From: Planctomycetota bacterium
GTDB lineage: Bacteria; Planctomycetota; UBA8742; UBA2392
Length of the DNA stretch: 56,156 bases
Direction of reading: 5' to 3'
Assembly: GCA_020425695.1 (NCBI GenBank)
Contig: JAGQRE010000009.1
Span: 1 to 56,156 of the forward strand
Under the pieces are notes generated by a model that saw only the letters and a program-made list of their open reading frames with translations, ran no database searches and was not told the DNA's origin. Within the stretch, counting starts at the first letter, position 1. Every line of letters starts with the position of its first letter. This document shows positions 32,400 to 41,496 of the stretch, in pieces. Made by a program: the position numbers and the translations under genes.

Positions 32400-35372
32400 C
32401 TAGTCGCGGGTGATCGTACCTGTTGCTGCACCCGCACCATCGTTGGCTTCGATTGTAGCGCTGGCGCTTTCCACCAGGTTGGCGTTGGCCGCGCCACCGG
32501 TGCCTGCCGGATCGAGAGTAATCGTTCCGCCTGTGCCGATGGTGGTGCCCGTGCCGCCGTTGGCGCGCAGCGTGCAACTGGCCGCAATCGTCAACTGGGT
32601 TGCAGCGTTGTTGCCCAGCAAGATGGAGCCGCCGTTGCCGCCGGTTGAAACACCGTTGCCGCCGTTACTGTTCACCGACGAATTCATGTCGATGTTGGCA
32701 TCGGTGAACACTCTGAGAGTGCCACCAGTACCACCGAGGTTACCGGTGCCGGCGTTCTGGCTGACGCTGCCGTTGATGATGACGTTGCCGGTTACGATGA
32801 TGTCCAGGCCCTGTGACTGTCCACCCTGGCCGGAGGTCGAGTTGCCTCCGTTCATGCTGTAGGTGCCGTTCAGTGTAACGCTGCCACCTGTGGTCGCAGT
32901 GTTGTCCGTGATGTTGATCTCGCCGCCGGCACCGCCGATACCAGAGCCAAAAGCGTGCCCGGCGTCGACGTTCATCACGCCACTGTGCGTGAACGACCCT
33001 GCCGAGCCATTGGAGTCAGAGTCCAGTTGGATGTCGATGTCCCGGTTGGTGCCATCGCAGTTGCCCGTGCCTCGTGCGTTGCCGCCACCCATATAGATGT
33101 TCAGATTCAAGACGATGGCAAAGCCGGTGGTGCTGATGTCGATGTCGTTGACCAAGCCACCGTTTCCGTTGCCGCTTACGATCGAGCCGTCGCCACCGAG
33201 AGCCGTGAAGGTACCCCCGTTGAAGGTTGCGGGCCCTGCAAAGTTTGCGGCCCAAGGGTTGGCGTAGTTGCTGCAACCGTTGCCTGTGTCGCTGCCCTGG
33301 CTTGAGGTGTTGACGTTGAAAGTCGTTGCGGTGAATGAGCCGCCAACGCCGCAATTCGTTAGGACCGATCCCTGATTCCCGCCATTGCCATCGATGGCAT
33401 GGCCGCCGCGCAGGTTCACGTTCACGCTGACCGTTGCCGTACCGGCGTTCGTGACGCTGCTGTCATTGGGGTTGATGGTAAGCGAGCCACCCGTACCAGC
33501 GTTTCCTGAACCCGCGCCCGAGCCGCCGTCCGCGTTGCCGCTGATCGTGATGTCGAGGGTACCGTTGCCGGCTCCGGCGTTTGTCATCGTGAAATTGAAC
33601 GCGCCGCCGTTGCCGCCGACGCCGGCTGTGCTTGCACCGTTGCCGCCGTTGAGGTTGGCGTTGACGCTGGCCGTGATGCTGCCTGAGTCATTGTTCAGTG
33701 TCAGCGTGCCGCCGTTGCCGCCATTGGTCGTTGCGCCTGCGGTGCCGTTTGCGGAGCCACCATTGGCCGTAAAGCCGATGCTGTAGTTGAGCGTGCCGTT
33801 GGTGTTGTCCGCTGAAAGCGTGCCGCCGTTGCCACCATTTACGCCACTACCCCCGTTGGCCGTCGCGTTGATTGAAGCGTCCGTCGCGTCAATAGTTGTG
33901 CCCGTAGTCTGGCCGAACACAACACTGCCACCATTACCACCATTGCCTGTACCACCAGTGCCGCCATTGGCAGACCCGGAGATTACCGGGCGCGTCCACA
34001 CCGAGACTGCTGCCACGGTGCCGGCGCGTGTCACGCCCACCGCGCCGCCATTTCCGCCGTTTACGGCGCCATTCCCGCCATTGGCAGTTCCACTCACCGT
34101 CGAATCCGTCAAGTCAAGCGCATATAGAGCGAGTGTGCCAGCATTGCCACCACTGCCACCGGTCGTGGATTCACCACCGTTAACCGAGCCGGTAACAAGA
34201 ACGTTCATCGCAGTGCCGGAATAGAAAGTTGCCAAGTTCCCGCTTCCACCGTTGCCATTCACTGAATCACCGCCTGTGGAAGTGACATACAGTGTGCCGC
34301 TAACCGTTCCAACGAGCGTTGTGGCGGTTGCCGATAGCATCTGGGTGCTGCCGCCGGTGCCGCCGTTACCCCCGGTGCTGCTTCCGCCGCGAAGGTCCGC
34401 ACGGGCCCATACCGTGTTTGTGCTGGCCGGGCCATAGACGATCAAAGTTCCGCCATTGCCGCCGTTGCCGGTGCCACCCGTGCCGCCGATGGCCTGAAGA
34501 CCGTAGTTGTAGGGTGCAAGGAAGTTTCCCGTTCCAGAGTTGTTCTCCAACTGAAAGCCCCCTGCACTGCCGCCTGCGGCCGATCCCGCACCGCCGTCGG
34601 CAACTACACTAAACACTGGAACGACCAAGTCGCCGGTGCAACTGACAGATACGCTGCCGCCGTTGCCGCCGTTCGTGGCCGCGTCGCCAGCGCCACCGGA
34701 CAGGTTACCGCTTCCAAGGAAGATGATGCCGGCCGTCGTGCCCGTTGTGCTTGCGCCGAAGCTTCCGCCGTCGCGCGTTGCTGAACCGGCGCCTTCGATC
34801 CGGCCGGTGAACAGGATCGGTGACGTAGCGTTCTGGCTGGTCGTTACCGAGAAGTTAACCGAGTCAGCCGAAGCGCGGGTTAAACTGACCGTGCCGGCGA
34901 TGATGACTTCAACGTTGGTCGAAATCACAACAGTGTCGATCACGCCGCCCGTTGCATCAGAAAGGTTGAGTGTATTGCCGCTCGGCAACTCGAAACCGGT
35001 ACCTGCAGGCAAGTTGAACGTTGCGGTCTGAGCTGCAACTGCCGGAGCTGCAATGCTGACGAGTTCTGCGTAGGTGACGACATTGTCCGCAAGGACACCT
35101 GCCGTGAGGAAGTTCGTCGCGACCGTTGGGCGGGTGCGCCCGTCGTCGTTCAGAATGTCACCCTGTGAGCCCATGTTGACGCTGCCGCCATTGCCGCCGT
35201 TTGTTGCAGCACCAGTCGTGGCGTTGCCGCCGCTTGTTGTCCAATAAATCGTGGACAGGCCCGGCAGGTTGCTACCGCCGCCGCCGCCGCCATCGTCACC
35301 ACCACCGCAACCGGCCAGTACAAAACCGCCGGCGGCCAGCAGGCAAATTGCCATTGTATTGAAGCGCTTCAT
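32400..35372 (-). CDS. Giant Gly/Asn-rich (GGNGG-repeat) lipoprotein, copy 1
   Basis: The start is the ATG at 35372 with GGGAG upstream; the in-frame extension to 35438 is not needed. Of 990 residues, the N-terminus is a lipoprotein signal with Cys after LAG. A conserved N-domain follows (VATNFLTAGVLADNVVTYAEL, PSGNTLNLSDATGG). About 700 residues then repeat as NGGNGGS/T plus a short beta-strand phrase, GG(N/S)G..GGNGGTLTLxN, giving a likely parallel beta-solenoid. The protein is low in charge and in Lys. It resembles mycobacterial PGRS repeats only in Gly/Asn bias. It is a divergent paralogue of the gene at 35966. It is probably an outer-surface or matrix protein, by inference. Confidence 0.8.
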   Translation of the reverse strand: MKRFNTMAICLLAAGGFVLAGCGGGDDGGGGGGSNLPGLSTIYWTTSGGNATTGAATNGGNGGSVNMGSQGDILNDDGRTRPTVATNFLTAGVLADNVVTYAELVSIAAPAVAAQTATFNLPAGTGFELPSGNTLNLSDATGGVIDTVVISTNVEVIIAGTVSLTRASADSVNFSVTTSQNATSPILFTGRIEGAGSATRDGGSFGASTTGTTAGIIFLGSGNLSGGAGDAATNGGNGGSVSVSCTGDLVVPVFSVVADGGAGSAAGGSAGGFQLENNSGTGNFLAPYNYGLQAIGGTGGTGNGGNGGTLIVYGPASTNTVWARADLRGGSSTGGNGGTGGSTQMLSATATTLVGTVSGTLYVTSTGGDSVNGNGGSGNLATFYSGTAMNVLVTGSVNGGESTTGGSGGNAGTLALYALDLTDSTVSGTANGGNGAVNGGNGGAVGVTRAGTVAAVSVWTRPVISGSANGGTGGTGNGGNGGSVVFGQTTGTTIDATDASINATANGGSGVNGGNGGTLSADNTNGTLNYSIGFTANGGSANGTAGATTNGGNGGTLTLNNDSGSITASVNANLNGGNGASTAGVGGNGGAFNFTMTNAGAGNGTLDITISGNADGGSGAGSGNAGTGGSLTINPNDSSVTNAGTATVSVNVNLRGGHAIDGNGGNQGSVLTNCGVGGSFTATTFNVNTSSQGSDTGNGCSNYANPWAANFAGPATFNGGTFTALGGDGSIVSGNGNGGLVNDIDISTTGFAIVLNLNIYMGGGNARGTGNCDGTNRDIDIQLDSDSNGSAGSFTHSGVMNVDAGHAFGSGIGGAGGEINITDNTATTGGSVTLNGTYSMNGGNSTSGQGGQSQGLDIIVTGNVIINGSVSQNAGTGNLGGTGGTLRVFTDANIDMNSSVNSNGGNGVSTGGNGGSILLGNNAATQLTIAASCTLRANGGTGTTIGTGGTITLDPAGTGGAANANLVESASATIEANDGAGAATGTITRD

Positions 35373-35607
35373 CCAGCTCTCCCGTGAATCGTTTAGAGTT
35401 ATCCAGTATTTCGTGAGCGCCGCATAATGTAGAGACATATGCCGAATTGTCTAGTTCAAACTAAGTCTGAAAATTGCCCATAAGTGCCTAGAAGCCAATG
35501 GCATGCGCGAGCGAATGAACCTAATCACTGTGCAGTTCTGTGCACTAATCCACAAAACAATACAGTAACATTTCATAGTGTCATGTACGATCATGCAGGT
35601 AGTGTCA

Positions 35608-35722
35608 GACTACGGCAGACGCCCGCGTTGTTTCATTGCGTAGTCCAGCAGGGCGTTGGTGGCTTCCTGTTTTTGGTCCACTGTCAGGCAGCGGCGGGCG
35701 AAGGCTTCAGCCACGGTGTACT
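35608..35722 (-). pseudogene. Duplicated 3' fragment of the TPR lipoprotein gene
   Basis: The segment 35611-35709 matches 40101-40199, the 3' end of the TPR lipoprotein gene, with only about seven differences, and includes the same stop codon (35610-35612). The similarity fades after ~35720, and no open frame continues. It is a broken copy of the C-terminus (about 33 codons) left between the two divergent GGNGG genes, a scar of segmental duplication. Confidence 0.85.
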
Positions 35723-35810
35723 GCTGCCGGCGCCGCCCACGGAATCATGGAAAAGCCCTAAACGCCCTGCGCCCGCAGCGGTGGTTCTATGTCGAATGAC
35801 GCAACCTGTT

Positions 35811-35816
35811 TATAAT
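35811..35816 (+). promoter_or_regulatory. Candidate -10 box for the second GGNGG gene
   Basis: A perfect TATAAT lies 150 bp upstream of the start at 35966 in an AT-rich stretch. The -35 region is not convincing, so the call is weak. Confidence 0.3.
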
Positions 35817-35965
35817 ACGCCTTTTGCGACAACTAGCATATTTCATTGACCTAGCTTGTTGCAACGGCTAAAAACCGCACGCTTTCAGCCATTAACGACA
35901 TCAATGACAACCCTCAGCGGTGCTTGCCGCTGGGGGACTCGAACCACGTGAAAAGGGACAGCTTT

Positions 35966-38900
35966 ATGGATATGGAACGTTCAATACCCAATGCCCGTTG
36001 GCGGAAATTCGCCATGCTGGCGGCGGTGCTTGGCCTGGCGCTTTTGACCGGGGCATGCAGCAGCGACGACAGTAGTGGCGGCGGGGGCGGCGGCAGTGGC
36101 TACGCGCCACCACCATCAGCCCGTCCGACATTTACCGGCATGACCATTTCGATGAACCTCAGCGGCGGCTCGGCTACAGCCGGTTCTGGCGGCGGCGGCG
36201 GTTCCCTGAACAGCTACGTGGTTGACGGTTCACTTAGCACAGGCAGCGGTGGGAGTCGTGCAGGCATTGACGCCAACTTCCTGACGGCGACGGTTCTGGC
36301 CGACAGCCTTGTTACATACACCGAACTCGCGGCCATCGACCCGAAGGTCGTCACGACAATTGGCGGGGTCGTATACTTTGATTTGATCGGTTCAGACTTC
36401 TACGTGCCGGCTGGTACGACACTGAACCTGTCTGATGCAGGCGCTGCGATCTCGGAAGTCAGCATCAAGACCTACGGCAGCAATGATTACATCCGCCTGG
36501 ACGGGACCGTCATCACGACCCGCACAGGCAACCCTTCGGTTGACCTTACGCTGGTCAATGGCTACGCCTCGGGTCCGGCCCTCACGATCGACGGTACGGT
36601 CACACTTGACGCAGGCGCAGGCCAGATTGCGGGTGACCTGGACGTCAGTGCGCTCCGTGGCTCCCTTTACATCGGCGCGATGATTACGTCGCTCGGTAGC
36701 TCGGGCGCGACGGCAACCGGCGGCGGAAACGTTGATACTTTCTCGTTCAAAGATACCTACATCCGTGCGGGCATCCTGCAGTCGAACGGTGGCAACGGCT
36801 CAACCAGTGGTGGCGGTGCCGGCCAACTCTACATGGAAGCAACCAGCGTGTACGGGGTGGTTCACGACATCAGCTGGGGCTTCCGTGCCAACGGCGGCAA
36901 CGGTGGTACAGGTAGCGGCGGCAGTGGCTACGGCATGGACGTCGAAACCTACGGCGCAACTTCGGCCTTCGTGATCTCGGAAAGTCTCGGCGGCACCAGC
37001 ACGTCAGGCGCGGGCGGCAGCGGCGGTAGCACCTACCTTTACGCCGAGTCACTGTGGGGAGTCTGGGTGTCCGACAGCAGCGGCGGCAACGGCACTACGT
37101 CGGGCGGTGGAGGCGGCGATCCGACAATCGAGTACGTCTTCGACCTTCACAGCTTCGCATTTGTTGCTGTTTCTGACGGCGGTGATGCTTCGGCCGGCGC
37201 AGGTGGCGGCGGCGGTTCTCTGGACTGCTACGTCTACGGCAACATCTTCAATCAAGTCCTGGTTGACTTCATGGCTGATGGCGGCAACGGCACGACTTCA
37301 GGCGGCAGCGGCGGTGATGCCGACGTTGAGGCCTATCACAATCTCTACAACGTTACCATGCTGATCGACGCTGACGGCGGTAACGGAAGCGCAGGCAACG
37401 GCGGAACTTCGGGCTACTTTTACCTGTACACCGGAGAAGCCAACAATTACGGCAGCGGGACCAACGTCGTCATCAACGCAATGTTGAACGGAGGCAATGC
37501 AACTGGTGCAACCGGCAACGGTGGTAGCGTCAGTACCAGCCCGGCGCTTTACATATACGGGGACGCTACGAATTTCGACGTTAGTGTTACGACTCAGGGC
37601 GGCACGAGTGCAAACGCCGCTGGTGGAACGGCGGGTGACTTCTACGCTGAAATCTACGGTGACTACACTAACTCCCGCAACAACTTCACGATGACTGGTG
37701 GTAACGGGGCCACAACCAGTGGGCGTGGTGGCGACATTGATTTCGACGTCTACAACGACGTGGATACTGTGTTGTTCACCGGTACTACCAACGCTGGGTC
37801 AGCCGGCACCGGCACCGCTGCACGCGGTGGCGACTTTAACGGGCTGTACGCTTACGGCGACGTCAGCAATGTTGCTGCAACATGGGTTTCCCATGGCGGT
37901 GATTCCACAAGTGGCGATGGCGGTCGCGCTGGATACTTCTACTTCTACTCCGGCGACAGCTACTACGGCGACATGTGGAACATCAGCATTGATTTCACAG
38001 GTTACGGCGGAGACGGCGTCAACGGTGCACGGGGCGGCTATCCAGAGATCTACGCTTACGGCAATGCCTGGAACCTGGACTTGGATTTCGACCTGACCGG
38101 CGGTACCGGCTCAACCGGCAACGGTGGGGCAGCCTATTATCCGTACCTGTACTTCTACGGCGATGTCACCGACCTCAACATGCAGTCGAGTGCAGACGGC
38201 GGTGATGGAGGCACCAACGGTGGCAACGGCGAGTACTTCGAATTCTACGCTGAAGGTAAAGCCCAGAACGTCGTCATCAATCACACAGGCAATGGTGGCA
38301 ACTCGTTGACTTCCGCGACCGGCAACGGTGGTAACGGCGGAAGCACCTGCTACTTCTATGTGGGGTATGATTACGGCGGAGACATGGTCAACTGCCATGT
38401 CACCGCGACCCTCAACGGCGGTAACGCCGTTGCCGGTGACAACGGCGGAGCTGGCGGCGACCTGTATGTATACGGTTACAGCAACATTGAGGGTTCCACG
38501 TTCAACATTACCGCCAACGGCGGCACTGCGGCCGCCACGGGTGGGACCGGCGGTGACGGTGGTGACTTCTATGTCTACGCAGGCTACTACGATTACGGTG
38601 GAATCGCGGTCAACATCCCGGTCACCGTAAGCTTGAACGGTGGCGACGCAGCCGCAGGCACGGGCGGCGACGGCGGATACGCCGAGGTCAATCAGTACGA
38701 AGTCGGGCATTCCATCTACATCCTCAACGGCACGCTGAACGGCGGCAACGGCTCAACCGCCGGCGGTGATGGTGGCGAAGTTGCTCCTGAATCCAGCGAT
38801 GACGCGACGGTCGTCGAAGTGACGTTCAACAACGTGACGGCCAACGGTGGGAACGCCACGGCCGGTGTTGGCGGCACGGGTGGCTACCTGAACGCTACGC

Positions 38901-40027
38901 CAAACGGCACTGGTACAGGCGCCGGCAGTGCGATTCTGCGTGGCAGCTTCACTGCACGCGGCGGCAACAGCGCGGGTGCGGGGAATGCCGGTGGTATTGG
39001 TGGCCAGGCTCGCTTCCATTGCGGCGATGAAGGCATCTTCATGACCGAGAACTTCAATCTGGACCTTCGTGGCGGCGATTCAGCCCAGGGCAACGGCGGC
39101 GCTGGTCGCAGCACGAACAACAGCGCATCGCCTGCCATTGAAGGCAGCTTCTACGGCCCGGCGACATTCATCGGCGGAACCATGGACGCAAGTGGTGGTC
39201 TGGGTTCAACGACGTCGGGCACCGGCATTGGCGGTGAGAGTGGTGAAGTTCGGATGGGAACCTACCGGGACACGATCGAGATCACTGGCGTCATTCGAGT
39301 AAATGGTGGTAACGGCGCAGGCGGCGGTGGTAGTGGCTCGTCGAATGTCGGTGGCGAAACGATTGAAATTACCTCGGACTACAATGATGACGGAGTTTCC
39401 GGTTACATCATCATTTCCGGCACGCTTGAGGCACTGGGTGGCAATTCGACCGGTGCAAACGGCGACGGCGGAGACGCCGGATTCATCTGGATCGACAACT
39501 GGCAAGGGGCGATTGCTAACCCACGTGCTGGCGACATCGTGATTTCAGGTTCGATCATCAACAATGGTGGCAACGGCACTGGTACCGGCAACGGCGGCAA
39601 TGCGGGCGGGACCGAGATCAGCACACTCGGCAACAGCGTGACGGTCAGCGGCACGGTTCGCGGCAATGGCGGAACTGGCGTAACTGGTGGAAGCGCATCC
39701 GATATCTTCATTGTGGGTGAAAGCAACACCGACGTGACCATTTCCGGAACCGTTGAAGCAAACGGCGGAGTGGGCACAACGACTGGCGGCAACGGTGGCA
39801 ACGTCGATATCGGCAATACCGCCTTCACTGCGGCTGCATCGGCAACGGTCACTCTTACTGCATCAGCCCGAGTCCGCGCCAACGGCGCGGCCCTCAACGG
39901 CAACGGCGGTACGGTTGACCTTGATGCCACCGGGACAGCAGGCGCGAACGTGACGCAGGCAGCGGGCTCGGTTGTTGAAGCCCTTGCAAGTGGCACCGGA
40001 ACGGCCGGTACAGTTACAGTTGACTAA
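35966..40027 (+). CDS. Giant Gly/Asn/Tyr-rich (GGNGG-repeat) lipoprotein, copy 2
   Basis: The start is the ATG at 35966 with AAGGGA upstream. Of 1353 residues, the N-terminus is a lipoprotein signal (LLTGAC). The N-domain matches copy 1 (IDANFLTATVLADSLVTYTEL, PAGTTLNLSDAG). Over 1000 residues of GGNG repeats follow. In the middle third the strand phrases are rich in Tyr, Phe, Asp and Glu (AGYFYFYSGDSYYGD, YYPYLYFYGDVTD), which would give stacked aromatic and acidic ladders on one face of a beta-solenoid. The C-terminus again matches copy 1 (GNGGTVDLDATGT, TAGTVTVD). It is probably surface-exposed. Its function is unknown; scaffold, adhesin or metal/ligand binding are options. Confidence 0.8.
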   Translation: MDMERSIPNARWRKFAMLAAVLGLALLTGACSSDDSSGGGGGGSGYAPPPSARPTFTGMTISMNLSGGSATAGSGGGGGSLNSYVVDGSLSTGSGGSRAGIDANFLTATVLADSLVTYTELAAIDPKVVTTIGGVVYFDLIGSDFYVPAGTTLNLSDAGAAISEVSIKTYGSNDYIRLDGTVITTRTGNPSVDLTLVNGYASGPALTIDGTVTLDAGAGQIAGDLDVSALRGSLYIGAMITSLGSSGATATGGGNVDTFSFKDTYIRAGILQSNGGNGSTSGGGAGQLYMEATSVYGVVHDISWGFRANGGNGGTGSGGSGYGMDVETYGATSAFVISESLGGTSTSGAGGSGGSTYLYAESLWGVWVSDSSGGNGTTSGGGGGDPTIEYVFDLHSFAFVAVSDGGDASAGAGGGGGSLDCYVYGNIFNQVLVDFMADGGNGTTSGGSGGDADVEAYHNLYNVTMLIDADGGNGSAGNGGTSGYFYLYTGEANNYGSGTNVVINAMLNGGNATGATGNGGSVSTSPALYIYGDATNFDVSVTTQGGTSANAAGGTAGDFYAEIYGDYTNSRNNFTMTGGNGATTSGRGGDIDFDVYNDVDTVLFTGTTNAGSAGTGTAARGGDFNGLYAYGDVSNVAATWVSHGGDSTSGDGGRAGYFYFYSGDSYYGDMWNISIDFTGYGGDGVNGARGGYPEIYAYGNAWNLDLDFDLTGGTGSTGNGGAAYYPYLYFYGDVTDLNMQSSADGGDGGTNGGNGEYFEFYAEGKAQNVVINHTGNGGNSLTSATGNGGNGGSTCYFYVGYDYGGDMVNCHVTATLNGGNAVAGDNGGAGGDLYVYGYSNIEGSTFNITANGGTAAATGGTGGDGGDFYVYAGYYDYGGIAVNIPVTVSLNGGDAAAGTGGDGGYAEVNQYEVGHSIYILNGTLNGGNGSTAGGDGGEVAPESSDDATVVEVTFNNVTANGGNATAGVGGTGGYLNATPNGTGTGAGSAILRGSFTARGGNSAGAGNAGGIGGQARFHCGDEGIFMTENFNLDLRGGDSAQGNGGAGRSTNNSASPAIEGSFYGPATFIGGTMDASGGLGSTTSGTGIGGESGEVRMGTYRDTIEITGVIRVNGGNGAGGGGSGSSNVGGETIEITSDYNDDGVSGYIIISGTLEALGGNSTGANGDGGDAGFIWIDNWQGAIANPRAGDIVISGSIINNGGNGTGTGNGGNAGGTEISTLGNSVTVSGTVRGNGGTGVTGGSASDIFIVGESNTDVTISGTVEANGGVGTTTGGNGGNVDIGNTAFTAAASATVTLTASARVRANGAALNGNGGTVDLDATGTAGANVTQAAGSVVEALASGTGTAGTVTVD

Positions 40028-40050
40028 CACCGGATGATGTAAGGAACGAA

Positions 40051-40088
40051 AAGAAGGCGCGGGTTTCCCCGCGCCTTCTTTGTTTTTT
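40051..40088. terminator. Bidirectional terminator between convergent genes
   Basis: A 13-bp perfect stem (40051-40063 and 40068-40080) is followed by TGTTTTTT, and an A-rich tract precedes it. It ends the GGNGG gene and lies 20 bp from the stop of the convergent TPR lipoprotein gene. Confidence 0.88.
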
Positions 40089-40099
40089 CGAACCGCTGA

Positions 40100-41074
40100 C
40101 TACGGCAGACGCCCGAGTTGTTTCATTGCGTAGTCCAGCAGGGCGTTTGTGGCTTCCTGCTGCTGCTCGACTGTCAGGCAGCGGCGGGCGAAGGCTTCGG
40201 CGGCCGCGTACCAGCCGGCGGCCGAGCGGGCGGCGTCGGTGTCGCCGTCGATCCCGGGCTGTAACTCGGCGTCGCCAAGATCGCGGCAGACCTCAGCCAG
40301 CCCGAAACGTAGCCAGAAGCCCGGTACCTCAATTACCCAACTGTCTCGAAGCAACCCAAGTGCCGCAGGTGCGTCTGTGAAGGCCAACACGTGTGCGTGC
40401 AGGTAAAGGGCGTCGCCGCTGGCCGGGTTTTCCTCGGCCCGTTCGGCGTACTCGCTGAGCAGCGCGTCGTAGTCTTCGGGCGGCGACAGGTCGATGCGCA
40501 GGCGGTGCAAGTCGGGCAGCCCTGCGATTTCCAGCGCCTTGTTCACGGCGACCAGCGCCTCGGTGTCGTTGCCTTCTTCATGCAGGCGGGCGGCGTCGCC
40601 CCGGAGTTGCTGGATCTCGCTGCGTTGCTCTGGCGTGAGTTTCTTTTCGCGCTCAAGGGGCAGGGGGCTTTCGGCCCGGCGCTCAAGCATCGGGCGCACG
40701 TGGTACCAGAAGGCGTCGCCGCGCATCGGGTTCTGCTGCCACTGGTCGAGATACTCTTGCCAGACGTCGTCGAACAGGCCGTTGCGCAGCATGAGGTCTT
40801 GATAACGCTCATTGGCGGGAGGGTGCCAGCGGTCTCGGCGGAAGGCCTGCTGATAGTCAACGCGGGCCTGGTCGTCCCGCCCGTCGCGCTCGGCACGCAG
40901 GGCGCGGTCCACCAGTTGGTCGGCGTTCATGCGCGACGGCGGGATATAGGTTTCGTCGTAGGTTGTGCGGTCGTCGCGGGGCTCGTAGTCGCGCCACGGG
41001 TCGGAGTCATAGTCACGACGCTGGCTGGAACAGCCGACCATCAACAACAGAATCACGAATGGAAAATAGCGCAT
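40100..41074 (-). CDS. TPR-type lipoprotein
   Basis: The 324-residue protein has a lipoprotein signal (VGC at residues 13-15). An acidic/basic, probably disordered stretch follows to residue ~45. The remaining helices have TPR-like phrasing (ADQLVDRALRAERDGRDDQARVDYQQAF, LHEEGNDTEALVAVNKALEIAG, RSAAGWYAAAEAFARRCL). It is probably lipid-anchored in the periplasm as a protein-binding adaptor. The 3' end was copied to 35608-35722. The gene converges on the second GGNGG gene. Confidence 0.78.
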   Translation of the reverse strand: MRYFPFVILLLMVGCSSQRRDYDSDPWRDYEPRDDRTTYDETYIPPSRMNADQLVDRALRAERDGRDDQARVDYQQAFRRDRWHPPANERYQDLMLRNGLFDDVWQEYLDQWQQNPMRGDAFWYHVRPMLERRAESPLPLEREKKLTPEQRSEIQQLRGDAARLHEEGNDTEALVAVNKALEIAGLPDLHRLRIDLSPPEDYDALLSEYAERAEENPASGDALYLHAHVLAFTDAPAALGLLRDSWVIEVPGFWLRFGLAEVCRDLGDAELQPGIDGDTDAARSAAGWYAAAEAFARRCLTVEQQQEATNALLDYAMKQLGRLP

Positions 41075-41163
41075 GGGGTGCCGTCAGGGGCCGGCCGCAG
41101 GGTTGCTACCAGCATAGTAAACGCTGTGCGCGATCCTAGCTTTGAGCGCCCCGGTTTGTGGCA

Positions 41164-41220
41164 CGGGCGCCCCCGCCCGTGGGCTAGTTGCGGAAACGCA
41201 AACACGGGCGAGGGCGCCCG
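41164..41220. repeat. Near-perfect 18-bp inverted repeat
   Basis: Arms 41164-41181 and 41203-41220 pair at 17 of 18 positions around a 21-nt centre. They start the repeat cluster between the two lipoprotein genes. Confidence 0.75.
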
Positions 41221-41249
41221 AGGCCTCTGCGCCAGAGAATCAGCAGTCA

Positions 41250-41432
41250 GGCGCGGAGCGCCGGAACAATTGTTAGCCCCCGCCGTGAGGCGGGGGAACA
41301 GGCGAATGCAGAATCCAGAGGCGCGGAGCGCCGGAACAATGCGGGTTTCCGGTGAGTCGTGCGCTTTTGTGTCGGCGCTCCGCGCCTTTGAAGTCGTGCC
41401 GTCCATTCCCCCGCCTGACGGCGGGGGCTAAC
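41250..41432. repeat. Nested palindromic repeat cluster
   Basis: A 21-bp unit occurs at 41250-41270 and again at 41320-41340 in direct orientation; its 14-bp core is present inverted at 41373-41386. A 27-bp hairpin-forming unit at 41272-41298 is matched inverted at 41406-41432 (26 of 27). The order is a, b, a, then a', b', so the whole block is a composite inverted repeat. The gap 41075-41496 contains no supported gene. Confidence 0.8.
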
Positions 41433-41440
41433 GGTTGTAA

Positions 41441-41457
41441 GCCTGCTCCGCAGGCTA
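41441..41457. repeat. Short GC hairpin
   Basis: AGCCTGC and GCAGGCT flank a TCC centre just beyond the composite repeat. It is another stem-loop of the same repeat-rich spacer. Confidence 0.5.
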
Positions 41458-41496
41458 GGGCGCCCATGCCACTTAAGACGTGCCTGTAATGAATTG

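Larger units (their letters stand above)
35373..35965. other. 593-bp divergent intergenic region
   Basis: This region separates the two GGNGG lipoprotein genes. Besides the duplicated gene fragment at 35608-35722 it is visibly AT-richer than its surroundings. It must hold both promoters. A consensus TATAAT at 35811-35816 could serve the rightward gene, though no clear -35 box is seen at the right distance. No other gene is supported. Confidence 0.6.

Noticed and set aside
32410..35031. Pro/Leu-rich plus-strand open frames opposite the GGNGG gene
   Set aside because: They are the reverse complement of Gly/Asn repeats; the composition is an artefact and no start signals or domains are seen.
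36780..39960. GGNGG coding repeats considered as CRISPR or minisatellite
   Set aside because: The periodicity follows codons of a continuous open frame with lipoprotein signal; repeat units vary in length and sequence.
40391..41431. 346-codon plus-strand open frame over the TPR lipoprotein
   Set aside because: It is a shadow of the real minus-strand gene and runs into the intergenic repeat cluster.
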